The notes beneath the pieces are model-generated. The model did no database searches, was not told the DNA's origin, and saw nothing but the letters and a program-made list of their open reading frames with translations. From Duganella guangzhouensis (GTDB lineage: Bacteria; Pseudomonadota; Gammaproteobacteria; Burkholderiales; Burkholderiaceae_D), in NCBI RefSeq assembly GCF_009674535.1, contig NZ_WKJK01000007.1:62001-126000 (forward strand): a DNA stretch of 64,000 nt, given 5' to 3'. The position numbers and the translations under genes are program-made. The number at the start of each line of letters is the position of its first letter. Position 1 is the stretch's first letter. Positions 32,637-40,883 of this stretch are shown here, one piece after another.

Positions 32637-33404
32637 ATGCTGGCGTTATTGCTGGGCGTAATCGCCGCCTTGATAGGCGGCGCCGGTGTCATGTCCCGAC
32701 ACGAACCTGCCGACCGGCCCAAGGGCCAGTTCGAAATTCCGCAAACCCTGACCGGTGGCGGCGCCTATGTGGAGTCGGTGCAGATGGAGCCGTTTTCCGA
32801 GCTCAAGTACAAACACATCGTGCGTCAGGCCTTCGACTACAGCTGCGGCTCGGCCGCGCTGGTCACCATCCTCAACTACCACCTCGGGGTAATGGTCAAC
32901 GAGCAGCAAGCCATGGAAGGCATGCTGGACAAGGGCGAGAAGGACAAGATCATCGAGCGGCGCGGCTTTTCGCTGCTGGACATGAAACGCTACGTCGGCT
33001 CGCTGGGCCTGGCCGGCGCCGGTTTCAAGGCCGAGATCAAGGATCTGCAAACGCTGGACGAGCCGGCCATCGTGCCGATCGACTACGCCGGCTCCAAGCA
33101 CTTCGTGGTGTTGCGCGGCATCCGTGACGGCGTGGTCTACATCGCCGATCCATCGGCCGGCAACATCGTGTTTTCGGTGGAAGAGTTCGCTCGCTGGTGG
33201 GACAAGAACACGCTGTTCATCATCTCGCCGGCCAAGGGCCAGCAACCGGTACGCCAGCTGGCGCTCACCGACCAGGAACTGGGCGTGGTCGACATGGACC
33301 GCGTCACCGGCAAAGGCCAGCAAGGCACGCTCAGCAACACAGCCCTGTTGCTGATGCGCGCCGTCAATTCCGGCGCCGCCGGCACCTGGTCGCATCGCAA
33401 TTAA
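32637..33404 (+). CDS. Membrane-anchored C39-type cysteine peptidase without ABC transporter
   Basis: 255 residues. Residues 1-19 form a hydrophobic anchor or signal, placing the rest in the periplasm. Catalytic residues of the C39 fold are complete: Gln64 (oxyanion), Cys70 in DYSCGSAAL, His155 in SKHFVVLRGI and Asp171 in IADPSAGN. C39 peptidases normally cut after Gly-Gly-type leaders and are fused to ABC exporters; this one stands alone. It heads the plus arm, divergent from genes whose products carry ELSxVxG or ALSxVxG after their signal peptides, the obvious candidate substrates. From memory, Acinetobacter fil operons have a C39 protein (FilB) in the same place. Confidence 0.88.
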   Translation: MLALLLGVIAALIGGAGVMSRHEPADRPKGQFEIPQTLTGGGAYVESVQMEPFSELKYKHIVRQAFDYSCGSAALVTILNYHLGVMVNEQQAMEGMLDKGEKDKIIERRGFSLLDMKRYVGSLGLAGAGFKAEIKDLQTLDEPAIVPIDYAGSKHFVVLRGIRDGVVYIADPSAGNIVFSVEEFARWWDKNTLFIISPAKGQQPVRQLALTDQELGVVDMDRVTGKGQQGTLSNTALLLMRAVNSGAAGTWSHRN

Positions 33405-33439
33405 CCCCTCAGCGCAGTCACTCTCACAAGGAAGCCGAC

Positions 33440-34453
33440 ATGAAGTTTTGCACCATCCCGTTTGCCGTCGCCGTTGCGCTGACGGCCATCACCGTTCACG
33501 CCCAGGAACAACAGACCCCGGCCGCGCCGGCCACCGCCGATGCCGCGCGCGACGCGCTGGCCAAGAAGGAAGGCGAAGGCGACCAGAGCGCGCTGCTGAA
33601 GCAAACCCTGACCGCAGTCGACAAGCAGTACACGCTGATCCGCCGCAACCAGGTCGCCGTGACCTACGACCTCAACTACGCCTACGTGGGCGAGGAAACC
33701 ATCGTCACCGACATCGCCAACGGCAGCGCCACCCTGTTCAACATCCAGAACAACAATTCGCACACCGTCACCAACACCTTCTCGGCCGACTACGGCGTGC
33801 GCGACAACCTGACCGCCAACGTCACGCTGCCGCTGCTGTCGCGCTATGCCGACACCGCCACCCGCAGCGGCATGTCCAACTCGCTGGGCGACATCGGCAT
33901 TGGCGCGCGCTGGCAACCGTTTGAAGCGCGCCGTGACCAGCCGGGCCTGACGCTGACCGGCACCGTGCGTCTGCCGACCGGCCGCAGCCCGTACAAAATC
34001 ATCGCCGGCACCGGGGAGGCCACCGGCGCCGGCGTCGGCGCCGCCACGGTCGGCGTCAACGTCAACAAAATCGTCGACCCGGTCGCGCTGTTCGGCTCGC
34101 TGAACTACACCATGTACACGCCGGCCAAGGACCTGTGGCAAGTCAACGGCAGCCGCATCCTGACCCGGGTTCAGCCCGGCTCCAGCTTTGGCTTCGGCAT
34201 GGGCTTCGCGTACGCGCTGTCGTATGGCATCTCGACCACGGTCTCGTTCCAGGAAGCGATTTCGGCCGGCGCCAAGCTGCGCTTTGCCGACGGGCTGGAA
34301 GCCAAGACCCATCTGCAGACTTCCGGCGTGATCAACTTCGGCCTCGGCTACCGCGTGTCGCCCAAGACCACGCTCAACTTCTCGGTCGGCATCGGCGTCA
34401 CGCCGGATTCGCCCAACCTGATGCTCGGCATGAACATGCCCTTGAGCTTCTGA
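33440..34453 (+). CDS. Outer-membrane beta-barrel protein, FilC-like/MetA-type transporter
   Basis: 337 residues from ATG at 33440. Signal peptide about 1-21 (ends VHAQ). A charged helical stretch (about 35-60) precedes a barrel of alternating strands (YDLNYAYVGEETIVTD, NSHTVTNTFSADYGV, LTLTGTVRLPTGRSPY), and the end is phenylalanine (MPLSF), a usual sign of outer-membrane assembly by Bam. It resembles the 'transporter'/phenol-degradation MetA-like barrels. It lies 35 bp after the C39 gene and 1 bp before the FadL-like gene, and may form part of an export or anchoring pore. Confidence 0.82.
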   Translation: MKFCTIPFAVAVALTAITVHAQEQQTPAAPATADAARDALAKKEGEGDQSALLKQTLTAVDKQYTLIRRNQVAVTYDLNYAYVGEETIVTDIANGSATLFNIQNNNSHTVTNTFSADYGVRDNLTANVTLPLLSRYADTATRSGMSNSLGDIGIGARWQPFEARRDQPGLTLTGTVRLPTGRSPYKIIAGTGEATGAGVGAATVGVNVNKIVDPVALFGSLNYTMYTPAKDLWQVNGSRILTRVQPGSSFGFGMGFAYALSYGISTTVSFQEAISAGAKLRFADGLEAKTHLQTSGVINFGLGYRVSPKTTLNFSVGIGVTPDSPNLMLGMNMPLSF

Positions 34454-34454
34454 T

Positions 34455-36056
34455 ATGCGCCGCCTTGCCATCGCCGTCGCTGTCAGCGGCACGCTCAGCG
34501 TGTCCCTGTCCGCGCACGCGGCCCTGACCGAAAACCTGACCACCAGCGTGGTGGCGATGGCAATGGGCAATGCCGTCACGGCCGACCCGCCCGGCATCCA
34601 GTCGATCCACTTCAACCCGGCCGGACTGGCGCGGCTGACTGGCGACAGCGAAAGCATCCACAACTTCGTGGCCTCGATCCGCACCAGCGCCCGCTTCACG
34701 CCGGGCGATGGCTTCGACGTCGGCGGCTGGACCGACGATCCGCTGTCGAATACCTCGACCGGCCCGGTGCGCCAGGTGATGTACGTGCCCGGCTACGGCA
34801 TGCCGGGCTGGCGGCTGCCGGCGGTGGCCGTGCCCGGCATCGGCATGGCCTGGAACACGCCGGGCTCGCCGTGGACCTTCGCCACCGACAGCTATATGTC
34901 GCAGGCAATGAGCCTGGACCGCACTAGCGATCCCAACGATCCCGGCCAGTACCAGGGCCGGCAGCAGCAGATCCAGCGTCTGGTGTACGCATCGCCGGCG
35001 GTGGGCTACAAATACTCGGACACGCTGCGCTTCGGCATGGCGATCCCGATCGCCCACGCTGCCTTTGTGGTCGACACCAATATGCGCTTTCCCAACGAGC
35101 TGCTGGGCGTGTTCGGTCAGCTGCAAAAAGGCTGGTGTCCGGAAGATGGCGGCAACATCATCGACGTGTTCGGCTTTGGCGTGTGCGGCGGCGGCAAGGA
35201 TGGCATGGTCAGCCCGTTCAAGAAAGCCGCCAATATGCGGCTGGAACTGACCGCGCCGTTCGACCCCACCGTCAACTTTGGCGTGCTGTGGGAACCATCG
35301 GAAAAATTCGCGCTGGGCGCGGTCTACCAGGGCGGCTCCAAGACCCACTACACCGGCAGCTACGTGTTCACCACCGAACCGATGCTGCGCAACTTCGTGG
35401 CGGGCATGAACGCCAGCCTGCTGGGACCGATCGCCGGCGCGGTGCTGGGTTTCCCATCGTCGATTCCGGCGGTACAGAAGGGGAATATGAGCGCCACCAT
35501 CCCCTTCCCCTGGCACATGCAGGTCGGGCTCAAGCTCAAGCCGGTGCGCTGGGTGCAGCTCAACGTCGACGCCAGCTACGCCCACTGGAGCGAATGGGAC
35601 GCGCTGCGCTTCCAGTTCGACCAGAGCATCAAGCTGCTGGAAGTGGCGCGGCTGTACGGCATACCGGATTCGGGCAAGCTGGTGATCCCGCGCGGCTACA
35701 AGAGCGTGGTCAACTTCGCGTATGGCCTGCAGCTGCAACCGCTGGAACGGCTGGCGCTGCGACTGGGCTTTGAACCGCGCAAGACCTCTATCCCGGCCGA
35801 CAAGATCGACCTGCTGGCGCCGCTGCCGAATGCCAAGCTGTTCAGCGCCGGCATCGGCTTCAAGCTGGACAAGAACACCGACATCAACATCACCGGCTCC
35901 TACCTGACCGGCAAGTTTTACGCGCCGGCCAACAGCAGCTGCAATATGAACTGCAACACCTTCCTCAACATTATCTACAACCCGTACGCGGGACAAAACG
36001 TGGCCGGCGACATCCACGTCCGCTACTTTGGCTTTGAAATCAACAAGCGTTTCTGA
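34455..36056 (+). CDS. OmpP1/FadL-family outer-membrane protein, FilD-like
   Basis: 533 residues. Signal peptide about 1-22. ALTENLTTSVVAMAMGNAVTADPPG (from about 23; FadL-like plug region, with IHFNPAGLARL near 50) introduces a 14-strand-type barrel that ends FGFEINKRF. FadL proteins import hydrophobic molecules, but in this operon the barrel probably serves the exported Fil-like proteins. It contains four Cys in CNMNCNTF and WCPEDGG-type loops, unusual for a barrel and possibly disulfide-linked outside. One base separates it from the preceding gene. Confidence 0.88.
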   Translation: MRRLAIAVAVSGTLSVSLSAHAALTENLTTSVVAMAMGNAVTADPPGIQSIHFNPAGLARLTGDSESIHNFVASIRTSARFTPGDGFDVGGWTDDPLSNTSTGPVRQVMYVPGYGMPGWRLPAVAVPGIGMAWNTPGSPWTFATDSYMSQAMSLDRTSDPNDPGQYQGRQQQIQRLVYASPAVGYKYSDTLRFGMAIPIAHAAFVVDTNMRFPNELLGVFGQLQKGWCPEDGGNIIDVFGFGVCGGGKDGMVSPFKKAANMRLELTAPFDPTVNFGVLWEPSEKFALGAVYQGGSKTHYTGSYVFTTEPMLRNFVAGMNASLLGPIAGAVLGFPSSIPAVQKGNMSATIPFPWHMQVGLKLKPVRWVQLNVDASYAHWSEWDALRFQFDQSIKLLEVARLYGIPDSGKLVIPRGYKSVVNFAYGLQLQPLERLALRLGFEPRKTSIPADKIDLLAPLPNAKLFSAGIGFKLDKNTDINITGSYLTGKFYAPANSSCNMNCNTFLNIIYNPYAGQNVAGDIHVRYFGFEINKRF

Positions 36057-36076
36057 TCGACCTGGAGGAGAGCACA

Positions 36077-36622
36077 ATGAAAAAAACCAAACAATGTCTG
36101 GCGCTGCTGGCCCTGAGCGCCGCCTGCTGGCAGGCCCACGCCGCCGCGCCGATTCCGCCCGCCAAGCAGGCGCTGGTGGACCAGGTGCTGAAGCTGTGGA
36201 ATATCGACAGCATCGGCCAATCCATGCTGCAAGTGCCGGTGGCGGACGCGGTGCAACAGGCGCGCGCCATGCTGCAGGGCCGCGCCGCGCCGGAAAAGCG
36301 TGATGCCGCCATGAACGACATCGTCGGCGACGCCAAGCAATTCATGGCCGACACCACGCCCATCACCCGCGCCAGCGCCGACAAGCTGATCCCGAGCACC
36401 ATCGCCCCGCTGCTGGCCGAGCGCTACACCGAGGACGAGCTGAAGCAACTGATCGCCATCCTCGAATCGCCGGTGAAGAAAAAGTTTGAAGCCATGCTGC
36501 CGGAAATGCAGAAAACCCTGGGTGAAGGCGTGGCGGCCGACACCCGCGCGGTGATCGATCCCAAGCTGCAGGGCCTGAAAGAAAAAATCGGCCTGCGTCT
36601 GCGCGCTGCGGTCACGCCATGA
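36077..36622 (+). CDS. DUF2059 periplasmic protein
   Basis: 181 residues with a Sec signal (about 1-23, ends AHAA). The body is helical and carries the DUF2059 pattern: YTEDELKQLIAILESPVKKKFEAM near 113-137. The function is unknown; members are often periplasmic and may chaperone or scaffold envelope proteins. It is flanked by the FadL-like gene (20 bp upstream, GGAGGAGAG before the start) and overlaps the AraC gene by four bases, so it is a full member of the operon. Confidence 0.88.
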   Translation: MKKTKQCLALLALSAACWQAHAAAPIPPAKQALVDQVLKLWNIDSIGQSMLQVPVADAVQQARAMLQGRAAPEKRDAAMNDIVGDAKQFMADTTPITRASADKLIPSTIAPLLAERYTEDELKQLIAILESPVKKKFEAMLPEMQKTLGEGVAADTRAVIDPKLQGLKEKIGLRLRAAVTP

Positions 36623-37623
36623 CGTACTCATCCGCCCTGCATCTGGTGCGCGGCGTGAAATCGCGGCTGGCGCAGTCCGGCGTGCAAGCGGACGCGCTGT
36701 TCGCACAAGCCGGGCTGGACGAAGGCGACGGCCTGGCCTGCGACGCGCTGACACTGTCGGACAAACTGAGCCACCTGTGGGAGTTGCTGGTGGCGCAATC
36801 GGGCGACCCGCTGATCGGCCTGAAGATCGCCACCCCGCACCGGCTCGGCTGGCTGGGGGTGATGGGCCACATCATGCTGGTATCGCCGACGGTGCAAAGC
36901 TCGATCGAGCGCTGCCATGGCCAAACCCGGGTCGGCCTGCTGCTGCCGGGCGCGCGCCGCGACGTGCCGCGCCAGCGCTACGACTTCGTCTGGTGCGTAC
37001 TGCTGCGATCGCTGCGCTGCGCCGCCGGGCGCGACGACATCGCCCCGGTGGTAGTCGAATACAACTTCCCGGCGCCGGCCAACGCGCTGGTGTACGAAGA
37101 GACCTTCGGCTGCCCGGTGCGTTTCGACATGCCGCACAACGTGATGGAATTTTCCGACACCGACCTGGTCTCGGCCCTGCCCGCCAATCCGCCGCTGCTG
37201 AATGGCGGCGGCGAACGCGTGCTGGCCACCCTGGCCGCCGCCGAACCGCCGACCTTCAGCGCCAAAGTTCAGGGGCTGCTGGCCAGCCTGCTGCCGAAAG
37301 GTCCGCCGCACCGGGACGACGTCGCCGCGCAAATGATGATGAGCGAGCGCACGCTGCAACGCCGGCTGGCCGAGGAAGGCACCAGCTTCACCAACCTGGT
37401 CGACGACACCCGGCGCGAGCTGGCACGGCAATCGCTGAGCGCCGGCGAGCTATCGCTGAAGATGCTCAGCTTCCAGCTCGGCTTTTCCGAGCCGAGCGCG
37501 TTCTACCGCGCCTGCAAACGCTGGTTCGGCATGGCGCCGTCCGACATCCAGCATCTTGCACACCAGCCGGGACCGGAGCCGGACGTACTGCAGGCACCGG
37601 CGTCACGGCACAAATCCGCATAA
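36619..37623 (+). CDS. AraC-family regulator inside the Fil-like operon
   Basis: 334 residues. The N-terminal 190 residues are of the Arabinose_bd-like type found in OruR/ArgR-like AraC proteins (LIGLKIATPHRLGWLGVMGH near 66-85). The C-terminal double helix-turn-helix has MMMSERTLQRRLAEEG near 235-250 and LSFQLGFSEPSAFYRACKRWFG near 279-300. It probably controls one or both arms of this locus, but no binding site was identified. Start and stop overlap with DUF2059 (ATGA). Confidence 0.92.
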   Translation: MTYSSALHLVRGVKSRLAQSGVQADALFAQAGLDEGDGLACDALTLSDKLSHLWELLVAQSGDPLIGLKIATPHRLGWLGVMGHIMLVSPTVQSSIERCHGQTRVGLLLPGARRDVPRQRYDFVWCVLLRSLRCAAGRDDIAPVVVEYNFPAPANALVYEETFGCPVRFDMPHNVMEFSDTDLVSALPANPPLLNGGGERVLATLAAAEPPTFSAKVQGLLASLLPKGPPHRDDVAAQMMMSERTLQRRLAEEGTSFTNLVDDTRRELARQSLSAGELSLKMLSFQLGFSEPSAFYRACKRWFGMAPSDIQHLAHQPGPEPDVLQAPASRHKSA

Positions 37624-37634
37624 AGGAGCACCCC

Positions 37635-38321
37635 ATGGGATGGCTATCAAACAATCAAAACAAATCGATGCTGGGCCAGCTGCTGGTCCGGCAAAAGCTG
37701 ATTACCGAAGAACAGCTGGCCAACGCGATCGCGCTGCAACGCCAGACCGGTCAGCGGCTGGGCGACATCTTTGCCGAGCTCAACCTCATCACCCAGCAGC
37801 ACATCGAAGACGCCCTGCGCAAGCAGCGACGGCTGCGGATGGCGGCGGCGATTGCCGCCTCCTTGCTGGCGCCGCTGGAAACCTATGCCGCGTCCGCGTT
37901 ACCGGCGGCCGCCTTGACCGCCAGCGCCCCGGTCGGCGTCCCCGGCCGCGCGCTGCGCGCGTTGACCGAAGAAGAACTGGGCGACACCTCGGCGCAGGGG
38001 CTCAGTGACGACCTGGTCAGCGCCGTCAAACACGCCAAAAGCAACAATCTGGAAGTAGTGGGCGAAATGAGCAAACTGTTGAATCCGGTACTAGGCTTCC
38101 TCGAAGCCGACACCACGATGAAAAACGTCGTCTACGACCCCAGCAAAGCCGCCGCCACCATCAACAAAGACGGCACGCTGACGCTGAGCCTGCCATCCTC
38201 GATCGGCGAAATCGCCTTCAACAACATCCGCGTACGCGGCACCGAAGGCAGCAGCTTCGGCAGCATCAGCATCAAAGGCATCGACCTGAGCGGCACCAGC
38301 ATCACCGTCGGCTTCCGCTAA
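37635..38321 (+). CDS. MshEN-like domain fused to an exported Fil-like domain
   Basis: 228 residues. Residues about 10-64 contain two tandem units LGQLLVRQKLITEEQLANAI and RLGDIFAELNLITQQHIEDA, the pattern of MshEN/T2SSE-N domains that can bind c-di-GMP, although the usual Gly before LI is Lys or Asn here. RRLRMAAAIAASLLAPLETY (66-84) is an internal signal or anchor. Then LRALTEEELGDTSAQGLSDD resembles the ELSxVxG motif, and the end SSFGSISIKGIDLSGTSITV matches the C-terminus of the minus-arm proteins. It therefore appears to link a cytoplasmic sensor to the exported structure. GGAG lies 7 nt upstream. Palindrome C starts on the last base of the stop. Confidence 0.82.
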   Translation: MGWLSNNQNKSMLGQLLVRQKLITEEQLANAIALQRQTGQRLGDIFAELNLITQQHIEDALRKQRRLRMAAAIAASLLAPLETYAASALPAAALTASAPVGVPGRALRALTEEELGDTSAQGLSDDLVSAVKHAKSNNLEVVGEMSKLLNPVLGFLEADTTMKNVVYDPSKAAATINKDGTLTLSLPSSIGEIAFNNIRVRGTEGSSFGSISIKGIDLSGTSITVGFR

Positions 38322-38415
38322 CTCCGGGGTCAGGTCCATCATTTCTACACGGGCTGTGCCGTGGCGTTCCGCCACGGCACAGCCCGTGTAGAAATGATGG
38401 ACCTGACCCCGGAGT
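38321..38415. repeat. Long perfect palindrome, copy C
   Basis: Arms of 46 nt (38321-38366 and 38370-38415), loop TTC, no mismatch, the longest of the three. The outer sequence matches copy B (CCGGGGTCAGGTCC, then ATCATTTCTACACG), and the following GGGCT matches copy A. The inner stem is unique. It separates the Fil-like operon from gluQ, both on the plus strand. Confidence 0.95.
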
Positions 38416-38429
38416 TGTAGAATGGAGGC

Positions 38430-39344
38430 ATGACTGTTCGTAACTTTTCTTATATCGGCCGCTTCGCGCCTTCGCCTACCGGGCCGCTGCATACCGGCTC
38501 GCTGGTGGCGGCGATGGCCAGTTATCTTGATGCCAAGGCGCATCATGGCCAGTGGCTGGTGCGGATCGAGGATGTGGATGTCGGCCGTAATGTGGCCGGT
38601 GCCGATCAGCATATTCTCGCCTCGCTGCAGCGCTGCGGCATGCATTGGGATGGCGAGGTTACCTGGCAAACCCAACGTTATGCGCTGTATGAGGCGGCGG
38701 TGCGCCAACTCGGTGATCTGATCTATCCCTGCGGCTGCTCGCGCAAGGAAATCGCGGATTCGCAATTGTCGCTGAGCGGCCGTCAGGCGCAGGCGCTGAT
38801 TTATCCCGGCACTTGTCGCCATGGTCTGGCGCCAGGCAAGGTCGGCCGCGCGCTAAGGCTGAAGGTGCCGCAAGAACCGCACTGCATACTGTCCTTCGAC
38901 GACCGCTGGAGCGGTCACTACAGTCAGGATTTGACCGATGAGGTGGGCGATTACGTCGTCCGTCGCGCCGACGGTTATTGGGCTTATCAGCTGGCGGTGG
39001 TGGTCGATGATGGCGCGCAGGGCATCACCGACATCGTACGCGGCGCGGATTTGCTCGACTCCACGCCGCGCCAGCTTTATCTGCAACAGGTGCTGGGCCT
39101 GCCGCAACCGAGCTATCTGCACGTGCCGGTGGTGGTCAACGAGTTGGGCGATAAGCTGTCCAAGCAAACCGGCGCGCGCGCCTTTGACGATGGCGGCGAT
39201 CCGCACCATCTGCTGCACGAGGCCATGCTGCCGGCGGCCCGCTTCCTCGGCCTCGATCTGCACGCCGACAACATCGATGCCTTCTGGCGCGCCGCCATTC
39301 CTGCCTGGGCGCAATTGCTGCAAACCCTGCCGCGGCGGCCGTGA
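38430..39344 (+). CDS. gluQ: Glutamyl-Q tRNA(Asp) synthetase
   Basis: 304 residues, about the length of GluQ-RS. It activates glutamate and attaches it to queuosine in the anticodon loop of tRNA(Asp). The HIGH-like motif is HTGS in RFAPSPTGPLHTGSL (11-25). Zinc ligands are CGCS and YPGTC (about 102-130). The KMSKS-like loop is DKLSKQTGA near 240. The C-terminal anticodon-binding domain of GltX is absent, as expected. GGAGG precedes the ATG. Confidence 0.95.
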   Translation: MTVRNFSYIGRFAPSPTGPLHTGSLVAAMASYLDAKAHHGQWLVRIEDVDVGRNVAGADQHILASLQRCGMHWDGEVTWQTQRYALYEAAVRQLGDLIYPCGCSRKEIADSQLSLSGRQAQALIYPGTCRHGLAPGKVGRALRLKVPQEPHCILSFDDRWSGHYSQDLTDEVGDYVVRRADGYWAYQLAVVVDDGAQGITDIVRGADLLDSTPRQLYLQQVLGLPQPSYLHVPVVVNELGDKLSKQTGARAFDDGGDPHHLLHEAMLPAARFLGLDLHADNIDAFWRAAIPAWAQLLQTLPRRP

Positions 39345-39386
39345 TGTCGTGCGCTGCGCATCGCCGCTTTTCTCTACACTGATCCA

Positions 39387-40883
39387 ATGGAAGTCGAACT
39401 CAAACTCTTACTCGCGGCGCAGGATAACGACAAGCTGCTGCACCATCCGCTGCTCGGCACGCCGACGCGCGTGCAGCAGTTGGCCGCGCGCTATTTCGAT
39501 ACGCCGGATCTGCATCTGATGCGTCACGGCGCGGGCCTGCGCGTGCGCAAGATCGACGGTGAATGGATTCAGACCATGAAGGCCGGCGGCAGCGTGCAAA
39601 GCGGTCTGCACAGCCGCAACGAATGGGAAGGCGCGGTGGACCGCAGTTGGCCGCGCCTCGGCAAGCTGCGCAAGCTGATCGGCGATGACGATCACTGGTT
39701 GGCCATCCTAGATGCACCCGATCTGAAAGACCGCCTGGAGGCGCTGTTTGTGGTGGACGTGGAACGCCACCTGTGGGAGGTGGAAGTCGACGGCAACCGC
39801 ATCGAGGTGGCACTGGACGTCGGCCACATCGAACGCAAGTCGCACCGGGTGCCGGTCAACGAAATCGAACTGGAACTAAAAGAAGGCGACGCCGCCGGCC
39901 TGTACGCGCTGGCGTTGCAACTGCTGGAGGATATCCCTCTGCGCATCAGCAACATCAACAAGGCGCAGCGCGGCTACATGCTGGTGCGCGAAACCGGCCA
40001 CGCGCCCTATCGCGCGCAGGCGGTGAAGTTGCCGTCCGATGCCGGCATGGCGCAGGCGTTCAGCGCGATTCTGGACAACTGCATCCAGCACATCCAGCGC
40101 AACGAACTGGCCGTGGTGGAGGGACACGATCCCGAAACCCTGCACCAGATGCGCGTCGGTGTGCGCCGCTTGCGTTCGGCGCTCAAGCTGTTCGACGCGC
40201 TCGCGCCCTGCACGCCGCAGCTGGCCGAGGACATCGCCTGGCTGGGCACCCAACTGGGCACAGCGCGCGACTGGGATGTGCTGCTGTCGTCGACGCTATC
40301 GCGGGTCGAAGCCGCGCCCGGCGGCCGCCATGGCATGATGGATGTGCAGGCACTGGCGCTGGCAACGGCCCAAGCCAAACGGCGCGAGGCGGCGCAAGCC
40401 ATACTGTCGCCACGCTACACGCGTTTGATGCTGACGCTGGGCGTGTGGATGCTGCACACCGCGCCGCTGCTGCACGGCGTGGCCGCCAGCTTCTCGCGTC
40501 ACACGCTGCAAACGCTGCACAAGAAAATGCTCAAACGCGCCCATCGCATGGACAACGGCGATCCGGCCAGCGCGCACCGCACCCGCATCGCTACCAAGCG
40601 CGGCCGCTATGCGCTGGAGTTTTTCCATGCGCTGTACCGCGACAAGGGCGCGCGCGCTTATCTGCAAGCGCTGGCCGCAGCACAAGAGGAACTGGGCCAG
40701 CACAACGATCTGGTGGTGGCCGAACGCCTGCTGCAGGAACTGGCGCAGCAGCACGCCGATGCGGCCGGCGCGATCCAGTTCGCGCGCGGCTATCTGGTGG
40801 CGCAGCAGGCCGCCCAGCCGGCCGATCTCGCCACGTTGCGCGACAGCCTGCAAGCGCTACGGCTGCCGCATCTCAAGCATTGA
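39387..40883 (+). CDS. CYTH-CHAD domain protein
   Basis: 498 residues. The N-terminal CYTH tunnel domain has the EVELK (ExExK) start and an ExExR-type EIELELKEGD near 156-165. The C-terminal CHAD domain (from about 220) has HQMRVGVRRLRSALKLF and HRTRIATKRGRYALEFF, rich in His and Arg. CYTH acts on triphosphates and CHAD binds polyphosphate, so it is probably linked to polyphosphate granules. It ends with TGA directly followed by the TCA of the convergent stop. Confidence 0.95.
   Translation: MEVELKLLLAAQDNDKLLHHPLLGTPTRVQQLAARYFDTPDLHLMRHGAGLRVRKIDGEWIQTMKAGGSVQSGLHSRNEWEGAVDRSWPRLGKLRKLIGDDDHWLAILDAPDLKDRLEALFVVDVERHLWEVEVDGNRIEVALDVGHIERKSHRVPVNEIELELKEGDAAGLYALALQLLEDIPLRISNINKAQRGYMLVRETGHAPYRAQAVKLPSDAGMAQAFSAILDNCIQHIQRNELAVVEGHDPETLHQMRVGVRRLRSALKLFDALAPCTPQLAEDIAWLGTQLGTARDWDVLLSSTLSRVEAAPGGRHGMMDVQALALATAQAKRREAAQAILSPRYTRLMLTLGVWMLHTAPLLHGVAASFSRHTLQTLHKKMLKRAHRMDNGDPASAHRTRIATKRGRYALEFFHALYRDKGARAYLQALAAAQEELGQHNDLVVAERLLQELAQQHADAAGAIQFARGYLVAQQAAQPADLATLRDSLQALRLPHLKH

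Noticed and set aside
34398..36077. A 559-codon minus-strand frame opposite the FadL-like gene.
   Set aside because: It has antisense-shadow composition, and the plus-strand gene has a signal peptide and barrel end.
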